A stretch of 64,000 nucleotides of DNA from Ecdyonurus torrentis (taxonomy: Eukaryota > Arthropoda > Insecta > Ephemeroptera > Heptageniidae), in assembly GCA_949318235.1 (NCBI GenBank), contig OX439129.1:25410595-25474594 (forward strand), written 5' to 3'. The translations under genes and the position numbers were made by a program. This document shows positions 1 to 12,751 of the stretch, piece by piece; the stretch's first letter is position 1; each line of letters starts with the position of its first letter. The notes under the pieces are model-generated. The model was not told the origin of the DNA. It ran no database searches and saw only the letters and a program-made list of their open reading frames with translations.

Positions 1-1270
1 AAGTTTAGTTTACTAATTCACTTTTTAACTGCAACCAGGTAAAACATTATTAAAATATATATTTTGTTTTCCGTTTACTGTGACAAAATTTAATCTTCTC
101 TAGGTTTGTTGGGACATTTTGAATCTTGCTGAGACGTCTCATTGCCTTCACTTTCATTTGATATAATACTACGTGATACTACGCTTACTGAATAATACAA
201 ACTTACAATAAAATTTAAAATGAGGTTTTAGAACTGACTTTCTCTCGCATTCTCTCTTTTCTATACCATACAATAGTAAGAAAGAATATAAACAAATCAG
301 AATCACAGCAAGCAGCAAATCATTATTGTTTGAACGTACATTGCGGTACAAGTGGACCACATCTGTTTCAAGCTTTTTCTTTGTGTTTTATTTTTTTATT
401 TTATTTTTTGTATTGCATTTAAGTTGTCTAACACATGCGAGTGTCACATTGTGCCGCAGCTTGTGACAAAGACTTTTATATTACTTTGATATTGAATAGC
501 TCAATACCTTTACTACTACACATACACACATCCAATACTTTTTTAAAAGGAAAAAAAATCTGCTCTTTGTAACTTTTTCTTGATTGTTAGTGCAACAGAT
601 GCCAAAATTGGGCTATCAAAACCGCAGTTATTTTAAATATACTTTTGTTTTTATTACTTTTTTTTTTTTAGACTTTCTTTTCATTAAATGTGTGTGTCTC
701 CCAACAAATGAAGAAACTATAATTTCAAAACTTATGTATAAAAAACATTCATATTTTCTCATTATAATATATCAGAGATCAGATATAATACTTAAAATAT
801 AAATTTGAATTAAAAAATTAAAAAATATAGTTATGATGAAAATATGTTATTTAATTATTATTCTCTTTCCCAGGTGACACAGGTGATTGATATAAAAGCA
901 TTCAAATTGCGATTTATGCGATTTATATTATAAAATACCAATAGATATTCAACACAAATTGATTTATAGTTTAGTTGATTTAAATTTTCTTTTTACATTC
1001 AGTTATTTTAATTTTTCACAAACTTTCTCTTTATGACTAAATAAACGTTAGTTGAAAAAATTAGGTAGCATTGATTTGCCTAAAAATGAATTTTAAAAAG
1101 TATATCTTTAGTTTAGAGTGTATTTGCGAACTTCAGATAGCTTAATGTTATCTTTGAATAAAATATAAGTAAAAAGAAAATGTTTGCATTAGAATAAGAA
1201 ACCAAATAATATGACTTTATATTTATATACGTACTGTACATACATATTGTAATAATTATTTAATTATATA

Positions 1271-1404
<134 letters not shown>

Positions 1405-2362
1405 AGATAAAATGTGGAATTTGTTTCATTAAACTCCATGTGAGCGTTTTTTTTTTTTTTTTTTTTTTTTTAATGTCCATTCTGCTTTGTTCAATCGAAG
1501 GAAATTTATCATTGTTCATCTATAATTAAATGACTATAGAAAAGAGAGTCCCTAGATCACTTGCAACAGACAGATAAACTTACGTATATGGTAGTTTCCA
1601 ACTCCAACTTTATATTTTTCTTCTCATTCTTGCCTCTCTCTCTCTCTCTTAAAACTACCCAACTAAAGTTCGTGTTCCAATACACACAAGTCAAAGCCTT
1701 GTAGAATTTACGAGAGAGAGGGGGAGAGAGACCATGGTCTCTGAACTTTTCACCAACTTTTACTTGACTATTTTCATGCGTATTTTATTCAGATTAAGAC
1801 CATACAGTTATTGACAATTTAAAATAAACTATAAAAGATTTTAAAATAAAAAAATGCAAGTTTTAACTATAATAAATCATTCATATTATTAGTTATTATT
1901 ATATATAGAAAATAAAACTTTTTTTGTAAGCAGAGGTATAAAGATTTATTTTATATAATATTTTATTTTTTTAACAGGGAAAGAAATTATTTTACTGTAA
2001 ATAATCCTAATTGTACTTCATTTTATCTTTATTAAATTATTTTAAAAATATGATCTTTAAGTAAGAGAGAGAGAGAGAGAGAGAGAAGATAATTAGTTTA
2101 TATTTTTTAAATTAATCATTATTTCCTTTTAAATTTGTCAATTCTTTTTTCTTATACTGAATGACTTCTTTTTTATTATTATAGAAAAATATTTAATATG
2201 AAGACATTTTTTCACATTCTTTTTAGATACAGCATCTTTTATTAAAAACGTAAAAGAAGAAATGCTTGTTTAAGAGAAATTTGATACACTGTATTAGCTT
2301 TCTTGTTGTATACGTACTGTACGTATCTTCCATGCAAGCTGTCATGCGTTCAATCCTATATC

Positions 2363-2384
2363 GGGGGGGGGGGGGGGGGGGGGG
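2363..2384 (+). repeat. Poly-G run of 22
   Basis: This uninterrupted G22 lies in AT-rich DNA. It could form G-quadruplex structures and is prone to slippage and miscalling. Confidence 0.95.
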
Positions 2385-3104
2385 ATCTGCCCTTGTACAA
2401 TGAAAGTTATTTATCATATTTTAAAAAATACCGAGAAGAATCCCGTCAATTTTGAATTACAAATCAAATGAAATTTGAAATTATTAAAATAGTCATTGTG
2501 ATCACGAAAATATTTATTTTGCATTTAAATATATAAAACGCGACAAGTTGCAAATTACCAAATGTAAAATAAAATATATAATTATTCATAATAACCATTA
2601 TAATAACTATTAAATAATTATTCAATTATATCAATCATGAAATATTAACTATATTAATGCTATAAAAATTTACAACAACTAACGGTATATACTCATAAAT
2701 TTTATTAAAACAATACATGTCATAAGTTGACGTACTATAATAATATACTATATATAGCAACAGAAATTTGAATGTAAATTAATATTTTATACTGTAAACA
2801 AAAGGATTTAAACTTTAATTATTCAACAATGTTTATTGAACTAAAAATGACATACGTATAATATAGTTTTTTTTTTGTTTTTTTTTTGTTTTTTTTTTTG
2901 TTTTTTTTTTTTTAAGAAAAATTTATTTCCTGGAAAAGCCAACGACCAATCTTTAGTAAGTACGTACCAAACGGTATGCCTTTCAATACAGAAACTAAAG
3001 TTAAGATAATGCCACTTTTCCTATCCTCTAGCAACTTTATATCTTCTATTACATACCATTCTTAAATTGTAATAATTGTAATATTGTACGTATGTTTATT
3101 ATAT

Positions 3105-3250
3105 TATATTCAACTCAAAAAACCTGAGTTACCTGCCGTTCGACCTTTTACGGTATCGCCCAGCCGCCCCTCTTCTCCTCAAATGTGACAATGGGCGATT
3201 CTTTAGGCATGCCCGATTTAAATCGACTGAGGTTTTTTGAGTTGAATATA
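3105..3250. mobile_element. 146-bp palindromic MITE
   Basis: TATATTCAACTCAAAAAACC at 3105 is mirrored by GGTTTTTTGAGTTGAATATA ending at 3250. The core is GC-rich (CGCCCAGCCGCCCCTC) and unlike the surrounding AT-rich DNA. A TA-type target site is likely but cannot be told from the palindrome. Confidence 0.75.
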
Positions 3251-3325
3251 GGTACGTATAAATCCTGATACCTGAAAAAACCAAATTATTACTAATGTTA
3301 TTATAGACTTTATACAATCTTTACA

Positions 3326-3670
3326 TTAAAGGCATAGACAACATTTAAAAATTAGCATTTATGTCACAAAACACTTGATGGAACTTACATAAATAATATT
3401 AATTGGTCTCAAAACGCAACTGTAGCGCCGTAGCAGTGATCAGAAAATTTCGATTTATGCAACCCGCACAACATTTTCATACTAATTTTTGCCTGTTTCT
3501 GACGTTCATAAACAGAAATATTTACGCAAATTGCATACTTTACAATTTTTTCGCGCTCTTTTGTGGGGCCACATTTAAATTCTGGTAAAAATTATCTTCA
3601 GTTTTGTAGATTCCATTTTGTGTTTAATGATTAAAAAGAACGTGTTGTTTCATGTTTTCTATGCCTTTAA
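3326..3670 (+). mobile_element. TTAA-flanked MITE, family A copy 1 (345 bp)
   Basis: It starts TTAAAGGCATAGACAACA and ends CTATGCCTTTAA, so short inverted repeats sit next to TTAA on each side. TTAA target sites are the mark of piggyBac-like elements. It shares internal sequence (for example GATCAGAAAATTTCGATT and GTGGGGCCACA) with copies near 21 and 24 kb, and more weakly near 48.4 kb. Confidence 0.75.
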
Positions 3671-4598
3671 TAAAATTAATATTAAAATATAAATAAATAT
3701 ACTATAAAGCAAATCTGTGATGGTAAATCTGTACTTTTGTAAAATGAATATATAGGAGAAAAAAATATAAATGAAACATTACATAATATGTAGCTTTCCA
3801 AATAGGTTAATTTTCTTTACGCCAAAGAGACTTCATTTTCAGCATTAGGTAAAGATCATAGAATGATAACAATTTTCAAAATAAGCATCAAAAAGAAAAA
3901 AATTATTATACAACATAGAAATATGCCATATCATACAGTACCTTTTAATGAGTTATTTGAAAATTTCTAAATATTATTTTTTAACTAAGTTATTTTAGTA
4001 TTGTGTGTTTGATGTGAATGAAAAGTCATACTGTTTCAAAGATTGATATTTTTCAGTAATTACAAATGTATTATATTGACAAATTAAATTTGACATAGTT
4101 AGAACAAGACATAATTACTAAAATATTTGAAACTAACTGCTTAAAGTGATATCATTAAAAGTAGCACTTCCTGAAGAAAAACATGTATTTATCTTTTAAT
4201 TGGTTTTTGGATCACCCCACACCAAGAAAATGTACAAGTGTGCTCCAGATATTGATTAAGGGAAATTTGAACGATTTTTATAGTTTTTTTTTTACAACCA
4301 TCGGCGTGGGTTGATTCAAACCAAAGACAATCCATAATATTTTTTTTTTCTTTTGCACATTAATATTATATATATTTTTATAAAAGTTATAACAATTTTG
4401 TTATTTTGTTAGATTTATCCAAATCTTTTATTATGACGAAGACAAAAAAAAATTGTTACTAACTTTTATAATGATGAAGTAAATAATGAATAGTTTCTAA
4501 TGTTTAAAATACAATTAACTGGGTACTAATTATTTACACAGTATGTAAATAATTAAATGTTACCCTTAACTGTCATGACAGAATTATATAGAAAGCTC

Positions 4599-4670
<72 letters not shown>

Positions 4671-6204
4671 TGTATATTATATATAAGAAGTTAAACAATT
4701 TTATTTTCTGTTTAAATAATACACATAACATGAATTGCAAACATTATAACATTCAAAACTTTCTCTTGTCATAATTCAATTAAATAATGGTAACATTTTT
4801 TACAAAGGAAAGTGTTCGTCACTCAACTAAATACCAAGAATTCTCTAAATTTTCTTGCTTTATTTGGTTGTCAATGTTTATAAAAAAAAAATTTGAAGTT
4901 TGGGGTGAAAGTTTCATAACATTGGTTAGAGAAATCTCCTTTAACTCTCTTTTTCTTCTTCTTCTTTCACACCCCCCCCCCCCCACCTTTTTTTTATTCT
5001 TCTTTTTTTTTTTAAGTATATGCTAAAAATATTCCATCAGGAAGTATTAATTATTTTCTTTTATAAAATTTTAGGAGAAAAAGAAAAGAAAAAGAAAGTT
5101 TAAAAGTTTAAAAATTGCAATCCCAGATTATCAGAGGAAGCATAATTTAAAGCATAAAGCTTTGCTAATAGAAAACTTTTTTATGTTTAACTTACAAAAA
5201 GCTAAGTGTGAACTTTTTTTTTTTTTCAGTGAACAGTACATTACAATCGCGTTGTATAAACAGCAGCAAAAAGATTTTTTCTTTTCTGTATTTTTTATTA
5301 TATATTATTAAAGTATTCTTATTTTAATAAACTTTGCATTTTATATATTTATATAGTGAATGTTATTCAACCAAATAGTTTATTAAATTATATTATTAAA
5401 TGAATTTTACATGAAAATTTTATTTCATTATAAATATTAAATAAGGGAAAAATTTAATTGCAACATATTTAAACGGAAAGAGGAATACTTGAAAGCAAAA
5501 GTTAAAAATGTACTTAATTTTTCTGTATATTCAATCTATATTCTCTCTCTCTCTCTCTCTCTCTCTGTATATATATTATAATCTGTAATTATTAACCTGA
5601 TTACCTCGCAACTTTTACAGCACTTATAAAATATAAATTTCTTAAAATATCTTCTTAAAACCAACTATGAACGAAAATTTTAAAACCTTACTTTACTTCA
5701 TTGGTATTTAAAATTTAAAGATCATAATATCACTGATCGATCATAATTCATGAATGTTAAATTTATGCTTACAAAACTGTGAAATAAAAGAGGCCATGTA
5801 TTTTGCTGTACGCCAACATTTAATAAAGCTAAACTAAAAATTATACTATACCAAATGCGATTATTAAACAGGTATTTAAAGAATCTATTATCGTGCAAAG
5901 TTTAAGACATAACATTTTAATGAAGGCGGTTATTAATGAATTTGTAGATATTTCACAGAACTCACTATAAAATTCCTATCAAATATAATCTGGAAATTTT
6001 ATAAAATATTTAGTTTAAGATAAATAGTTTTAAAGAAAGTATTGGCTATATCATAATCAATAGTGTACCATCACTTGTATTATTAATTTAATTACCTCGC
6101 AACTTTTATGGCACTTTTAAAAAAATTCTTAAAATATCCACTTTAATGACAAGTTTTTATTTTTTGTTTCTTTGTTACGTATTTTTTTAAGCCATGTAGA
6201 ACTT
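3671..6204. other. AT-rich DNA without recognised gene
   Basis: It contains the (AT)n at 4604 and C- and T-runs at 4971-5013. A TC tract lies near 5543. ACCTCGCAACTTTTA occurs twice, near 5603 and 6095, hinting at another worn repeat. No exon was supported. Confidence 0.65.
4604..4665. repeat. (AT)n microsatellite
   Basis: A perfect AT tract of about 62 bp. Confidence 0.95.
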
Positions 6205-6274
6205 TGTGAGTACCTGTCAGTTTCTGTCAACGTCCAACAGCGGATGTCAAATTTTCACAACATGTGAATGATAC
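6205..6274. mobile_element. Truncated MITE family C copy
   Basis: CCTGTCAGTTTCTGTCAACG through CATGTGAATGATAC matches the right end of the element at 59387-59714. The copy stops exactly where the family B foldback begins, so the foldback may have inserted at its edge. Confidence 0.55.
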
Positions 6275-6462
6275 TGATTGCCTATGTTTACTCAAAATGC
6301 GGAAAAGGAAGTGCCGGAAGAGGAAACCACGTGATGGTAAAAGTGGGAGGTAGCTGAAACCTAGCTTGCTGCTTGTACCAACTTTTCTCCCACTTTTACC
6401 GTCACGTGGTTTCCTCTTCCGGGCACTTCCCTTTCCGCATTTGAGTAAACATAAGCAATCAC
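6275..6462. repeat. Foldback repeat (family B), about 75-bp arms with CACGTG
   Basis: GATTGCCTATGTTTACTC followed by GGAAGTGCCGGAAGAGGAAA, CCACGTGATGG and TAAAAGTGGGAGG is mirrored after a short loop of about 38 bp. The two arms are almost perfect complements. The same sequence recurs at 31783-32134. Confidence 0.85.
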
Positions 6463-8871
<2,409 letters not shown>

Positions 8872-9059
8872 CCCTGACTCGACAGGCGCACAAACATTGT
8901 GCGTAATTACGCACAATTTTAGGCGTAACATAAAAATTACTCACAATTACGCCCAAAGTTTGTGCGCGTTGTGCGTAACTTGAAAATTACAAAAAAATTA
9001 CGCACAAAGTTGTGCGCATTGTACGTAAAATTCACATATGCGTGAATTTTGAATTTTGC

Positions 9060-9360
9060 GGCATCTGCGCATGTGCGCATGCCGCCATATTGGATTGTGA
9101 CGTCGTGATGCCGACATTTGTTTACAGTCGCTTGTGTTCTCGGATCTCGTCATTTATGGATGTTTATGAAGAATAAGAAGCAATCTTAGACAAGAAGATT
9201 ATCACGGGAAGTAACTTAACGTTTAATTATTGCAAATATATGAAAATTGTATACTTTGTGAGTCTTTTTTGGTACATTTTTCAGGTCTTTAAAATTGCGG
9301 CTTTTGCTTCCCCTATGCTTTGTTTACACAATGGCGCGGCTGGATGCGGCGCGCGGTCTA
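9060..9360. promoter_or_regulatory. Promoter-like CpG-rich cargo within the TIR element
   Basis: Within 45 bp lie TGCGCATGTGCGCATGC (9066-9082, NRF-1-like), GCCGCCATATTGG (9081-9093, YY1-like) and TGACGTC (9098-9104, CRE half). A second CpG-rich patch with ATGGCGCGGC follows near 9330. Such clusters mark housekeeping promoters in animals. No matching gene lies beside it here, so it looks captured. Confidence 0.5.
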
Positions 9361-9644
9361 GCCTATAGTACGTAGTGAATTAAAATACAGCACCATTAGA
9401 TCTTCAAGCAAGTGAGTACACAGTTTATTTTATTTTTTTAATTTCGTTATTTTGTTTATGATTCTAGTATGTTGAATTTATACAATGATAATATACGACA
9501 AAGTACAACTATGAGGCTGTGGCCACATCCAGTTTTGTCCATAATGTAATGTGCTTATTTTTGTTATGTATTACATACAACAATGGGACCAGCCGTCATT
9601 AACATTGCATGCGCAGTGACTTATTTTATTGTGTGTGTTATAGG

Positions 9645-10025
9645 ATCAAGCCTAGCAATAATTGAAGTCCTGCAGGCTGTACCTCTACGATAGCTCAAAA
9701 CATTGCATGTAGGCGGGACATATATTTTATTGCATGTGTGTTATAGATGAAGTCAAGCAATAATTGAAGTCCTGCAGGCTGTACCAATCTCTACAAGCTA
9801 AAAATATTGCATGCGGGGAGACTTATATTTAATTGTATGTGTGCATGTTATAGAGGATGCGAAGCCGAACAATAATTTGGGTCCTGCAGAATTTACAAGT
9901 CTCTACGATAGCTGCAAACCTTGCAATCAGTGACTTGTATTTTATTGTATGTGTGTGTGTGTTATAGGCCCAGATGAAGCCGAGCAATATTATGAAGTCC
10001 TGGCTGTACTAATCTCACTTGACTT
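9645..10025 (+). repeat. Four tandem ~100-116 bp exon-like units in the TIR element
   Basis: GAAGTCCTGCAGGCTGTAC-type cores begin near 9664, 9765, 9877 and 9993. Each is preceded by a GT-rich tract ending TTATAG, which resembles a 3' splice site. The last unit reads open as D-E-A-E-Q-Y-Y-E-V-L-A-V-L-I-S-L-D; the others contain stops. This fits a captured intron/exon piece that was duplicated and then decayed. The parent gene is unknown. Confidence 0.6.
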
Positions 10026-10496
10026 TTAATTATTTTAAATTGATTAATTAATTTTAAAAAATACTGTATTATACTAATTATTAATCAATATAAAATTATT
10101 AAATTTTAGGGGGTGGTGGGTGGATTTAGGGGGTGCCCAGGCTGGCGGCACGGCGACGGCAATGCACTGTGCCCCTGGCTTTTTAAGCGATGCAACCTGC
10201 AGTACATGTGCGTAAATTACGCACATAAGTACGAAATTTCGTATATATGTACGACATTACGCAACAGAGCGCCAAGTTACGCACAAAATGTGCGTAATTT
10301 CGTGGGTTATTGAAATAGGGTAAAAAATTGTCGCACAAAGTTTGGCGTAAATTTCGACCAAATGTGCGTAATATTACGCCAAAACAGAGTCGTAATTACG
10401 CACAATTTTTGTGCGCCTGTCGAGTCAGGGTAGTTAAACAAAAAAGAATTTATCAGCCGCGCATTGATGTAGAAGTTTTACATGATTGTAATCATT

Positions 10497-11060
10497 AGAG
10501 AGCGCAAAAATAGTTTTTCGACTATTGTCATTATGTCGACTATTGCTAGTTTTATTTCATATCTCCACCTATCTCAAGAAATGACGCATTTTAAACCAAT
10601 AAAAAAAATCGACTATTTGTTGACTATTTTGCACTTTTTTTACGTTCTTAAGGAAATTTCTTGTAAAAACGTATCAAATTATTTGAAATCATAAAAAAAT
10701 GTTTTTTATAAAAATATATTATACTAAAAAAAAATTATAATATTGATTAAATAAATTTACATTTTTTTCTGCCAAAAATTGAAAATTAGCAAACCAAGAT
10801 ACTTCATACCAGATCAGGACACGCTCGACTAATTTGTGTATTTAGATACTAAAATTTCTGTTTAACATTAAATTATATGATTTTTTACTCACAACATTAT
10901 TATTTTATCATTCTTTTTATATAAATTTATATTAAATAAGTCGAATTTCTTCGACTTTTTTTTGTATAAAATTGACTATTTATCGACTATTTGCACCAAA
11001 AATCATCAACTTTATAGTCGACTATATTGTCAAAATGATTGACTATTTTTGTGCTCTCTA
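10497..11060. mobile_element. hAT-type MITE, 564 bp
   Basis: Terminal repeats TAGAGAGCGCAAAAATAG and CTATTTTTGTGCTCTCTA are flanked by an exact 8-bp duplication, GTAATCAT (10489-10496, 11061-11068). TCGACTATT-type motifs are repeated inside both ends. No coding capacity was recognised. It begins about 65 bp after the TIR element at 8872-10430. Confidence 0.9.
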
Positions 11061-11601
11061 GTAATCATATTATTTTAAAATTTAAAAATAGTGAATCATA
11101 ATAATATCAATAATATAGCTACTTCAACTTGAATGCATACATAAATTAATTATGACTATTTATATGTACATACATAAATATTATTTCCAGCAATTTTGCA
11201 CGAAACATAGTCTGAATAGACTTAAAAAAGAAGTTCGTGCAGATTCTAGTTTGCGTGATTGTGGTCGACTGAACATACTTATGTATAAAGCACAATAGGA
11301 TAACAGTAAAAGCAACTTACATTTTAATGTAAAATTTGCCCACACGAGAGATTAAATTTAAAAAAGTTTGTATCGCATTAGCTGCATTATTGTAAAATTT
11401 TAATTGAAATCTTATACTGTAGACTCAGGTGAATTTTATGTAGATTTTATAGACATTTATAAATAGTATGTACTTTTTTTTAATGACGTTATTAAAAAAA
11501 GTAGACTTTTATATAAAACACATAATGTATCTAAAGCTGTAAAACGTTTATGTTTATACATTTTTCAATTAAAAGACTTCTCATCTGCTATTTTATATAT
11601 A

Positions 11602-11635
<34 letters not shown>

Positions 11636-11720
11636 TTGAAATAAAAACGCAATACAAATATTTATTTTCAATATAAATCACTTTTTTTCCCTACCGAGGA
11701 TTGAATTTTAAAAGCTTTTT

Positions 11721-11823
11721 TCTTCTTCTTCTTCTTCTTCTTCTTCTTCTTCTTCTTCTTCTTCTTCTTCTTCTTCTTCTTCTTCTTCTTCTTCTTCTTC
11801 TTCTTCTTCTTCTTCTTCTTCTT

Positions 11824-11853
<30 letters not shown>
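11721..11853 (+). repeat. (CTT)44 trinucleotide repeat
   Basis: A nearly pure CTT/GAA tract of about 133 bp. The polyleucine reading in one frame has no flanking coding sequence. GAA/TTC tracts of this length can form triplexes. Confidence 0.96.
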
Positions 11854-11860
<7 letters not shown>

Positions 11861-12377
11861 CTATTTCCACACTATACTGTATTGCGTTTTATTTTAAAAT
11901 TTTCAACTAAATGTATAAACTTTTTAAAAATTTTAAATTAAAGATAAAATTTTTGCTCGTTGTTTTGTTTTTTTATTTTACTTTTAAGTTTATATACAAG
12001 ATTTTTGTATCCATCCAAAACTTATAAATAGTAAGAAGCAAACGAAATGTGACTTTATCCAATATTTATCAGCTAAAACCCAAGTGTTGGATAAAACTTT
12101 CAAAACTTCCATTAAATACAAGAATAATAATTGGTTTAGGAGCTATAATAAGAAGAAAAAAAAGCAATGTCTAGAGCAACACATGTTACAAAAAAGTGTA
12201 CGGAAAGTTGCTTTTTTAGTCTAGCAACTAAAAAGTATTCAAGTCTGTTATTCAAAGTATGAAAAATTAGTTAGTTCTAGGATGCCATGATTATATAATA
12301 TACACAAAAGTTTAGCATCATAAAACTAAACAATACATTTTAACCTTTGAGTTTCTTGAGATTTATATTCATAAAAT

Positions 12378-12380
<3 letters not shown>

Positions 12381-12415
<35 letters not shown>
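12381..12415. repeat. (AT)n microsatellite
   Basis: An AT tract of about 35 bp. Confidence 0.95.
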
Positions 12416-12418
<3 letters not shown>

Positions 12419-12676
12419 TTATCATCATTTAATATGTCAATATAAATTCATTTTCCCCTGTCAACTCTCTAAACAAAAATGCATAGAAATATAACTTGGC
12501 ATCGTAGTAATAATAATAATAAAAATCAATGAGTATTCAGTGATTTGAAAGGATCAAAATGTTTTACTGTTTTGTTTTAAACTTTAAACTTTCAAATAAA
12601 GGAATACTTTTATTTGAAGAAAACAAATATTAAACAAAAGCTTTGGCGGAAAAACTTAAAATAAATATTTTGAAAG

Positions 12677-12678
<2 letters not shown>

Positions 12679-12749
<71 letters not shown>
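12679..12749 (+). repeat. (TC)n microsatellite
   Basis: A perfect TC tract of about 71 bp. Confidence 0.95.

Positions 12750-12751
<2 letters not shown>

Larger units (their letters stand above)
8872..10430. mobile_element. 1.56-kb TIR element with TA duplication and gene-like cargo
   Basis: The ends match as inverted repeats beginning CCCTGACTCGACAGGCGCAC, flanked by TA on both sides. The terminal 150-230 bp at each end are crowded with GTGCGTAATTACGCAC-type palindromes and half-sites (TTACGCAC). The interior lacks a transposase but carries a CpG-rich promoter-like patch (9060-9360), four tandem exon-like units (9650-10020) and a G/C-rich block (10108-10205). The superfamily is unresolved; TA duplication would suit a Tc1/mariner-like or similar element. 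Confidence 0.82.

Noticed and set aside
10113..10313. 66-codon ORF in the TIR element
   Set aside because: It runs from the G/C-rich cargo block into the terminal palindrome array, so it is not a transposase.
11701..11910. Polyleucine ORF
   Set aside because: It is only the (CTT)n repeat read in one frame; flanks have no coding character.
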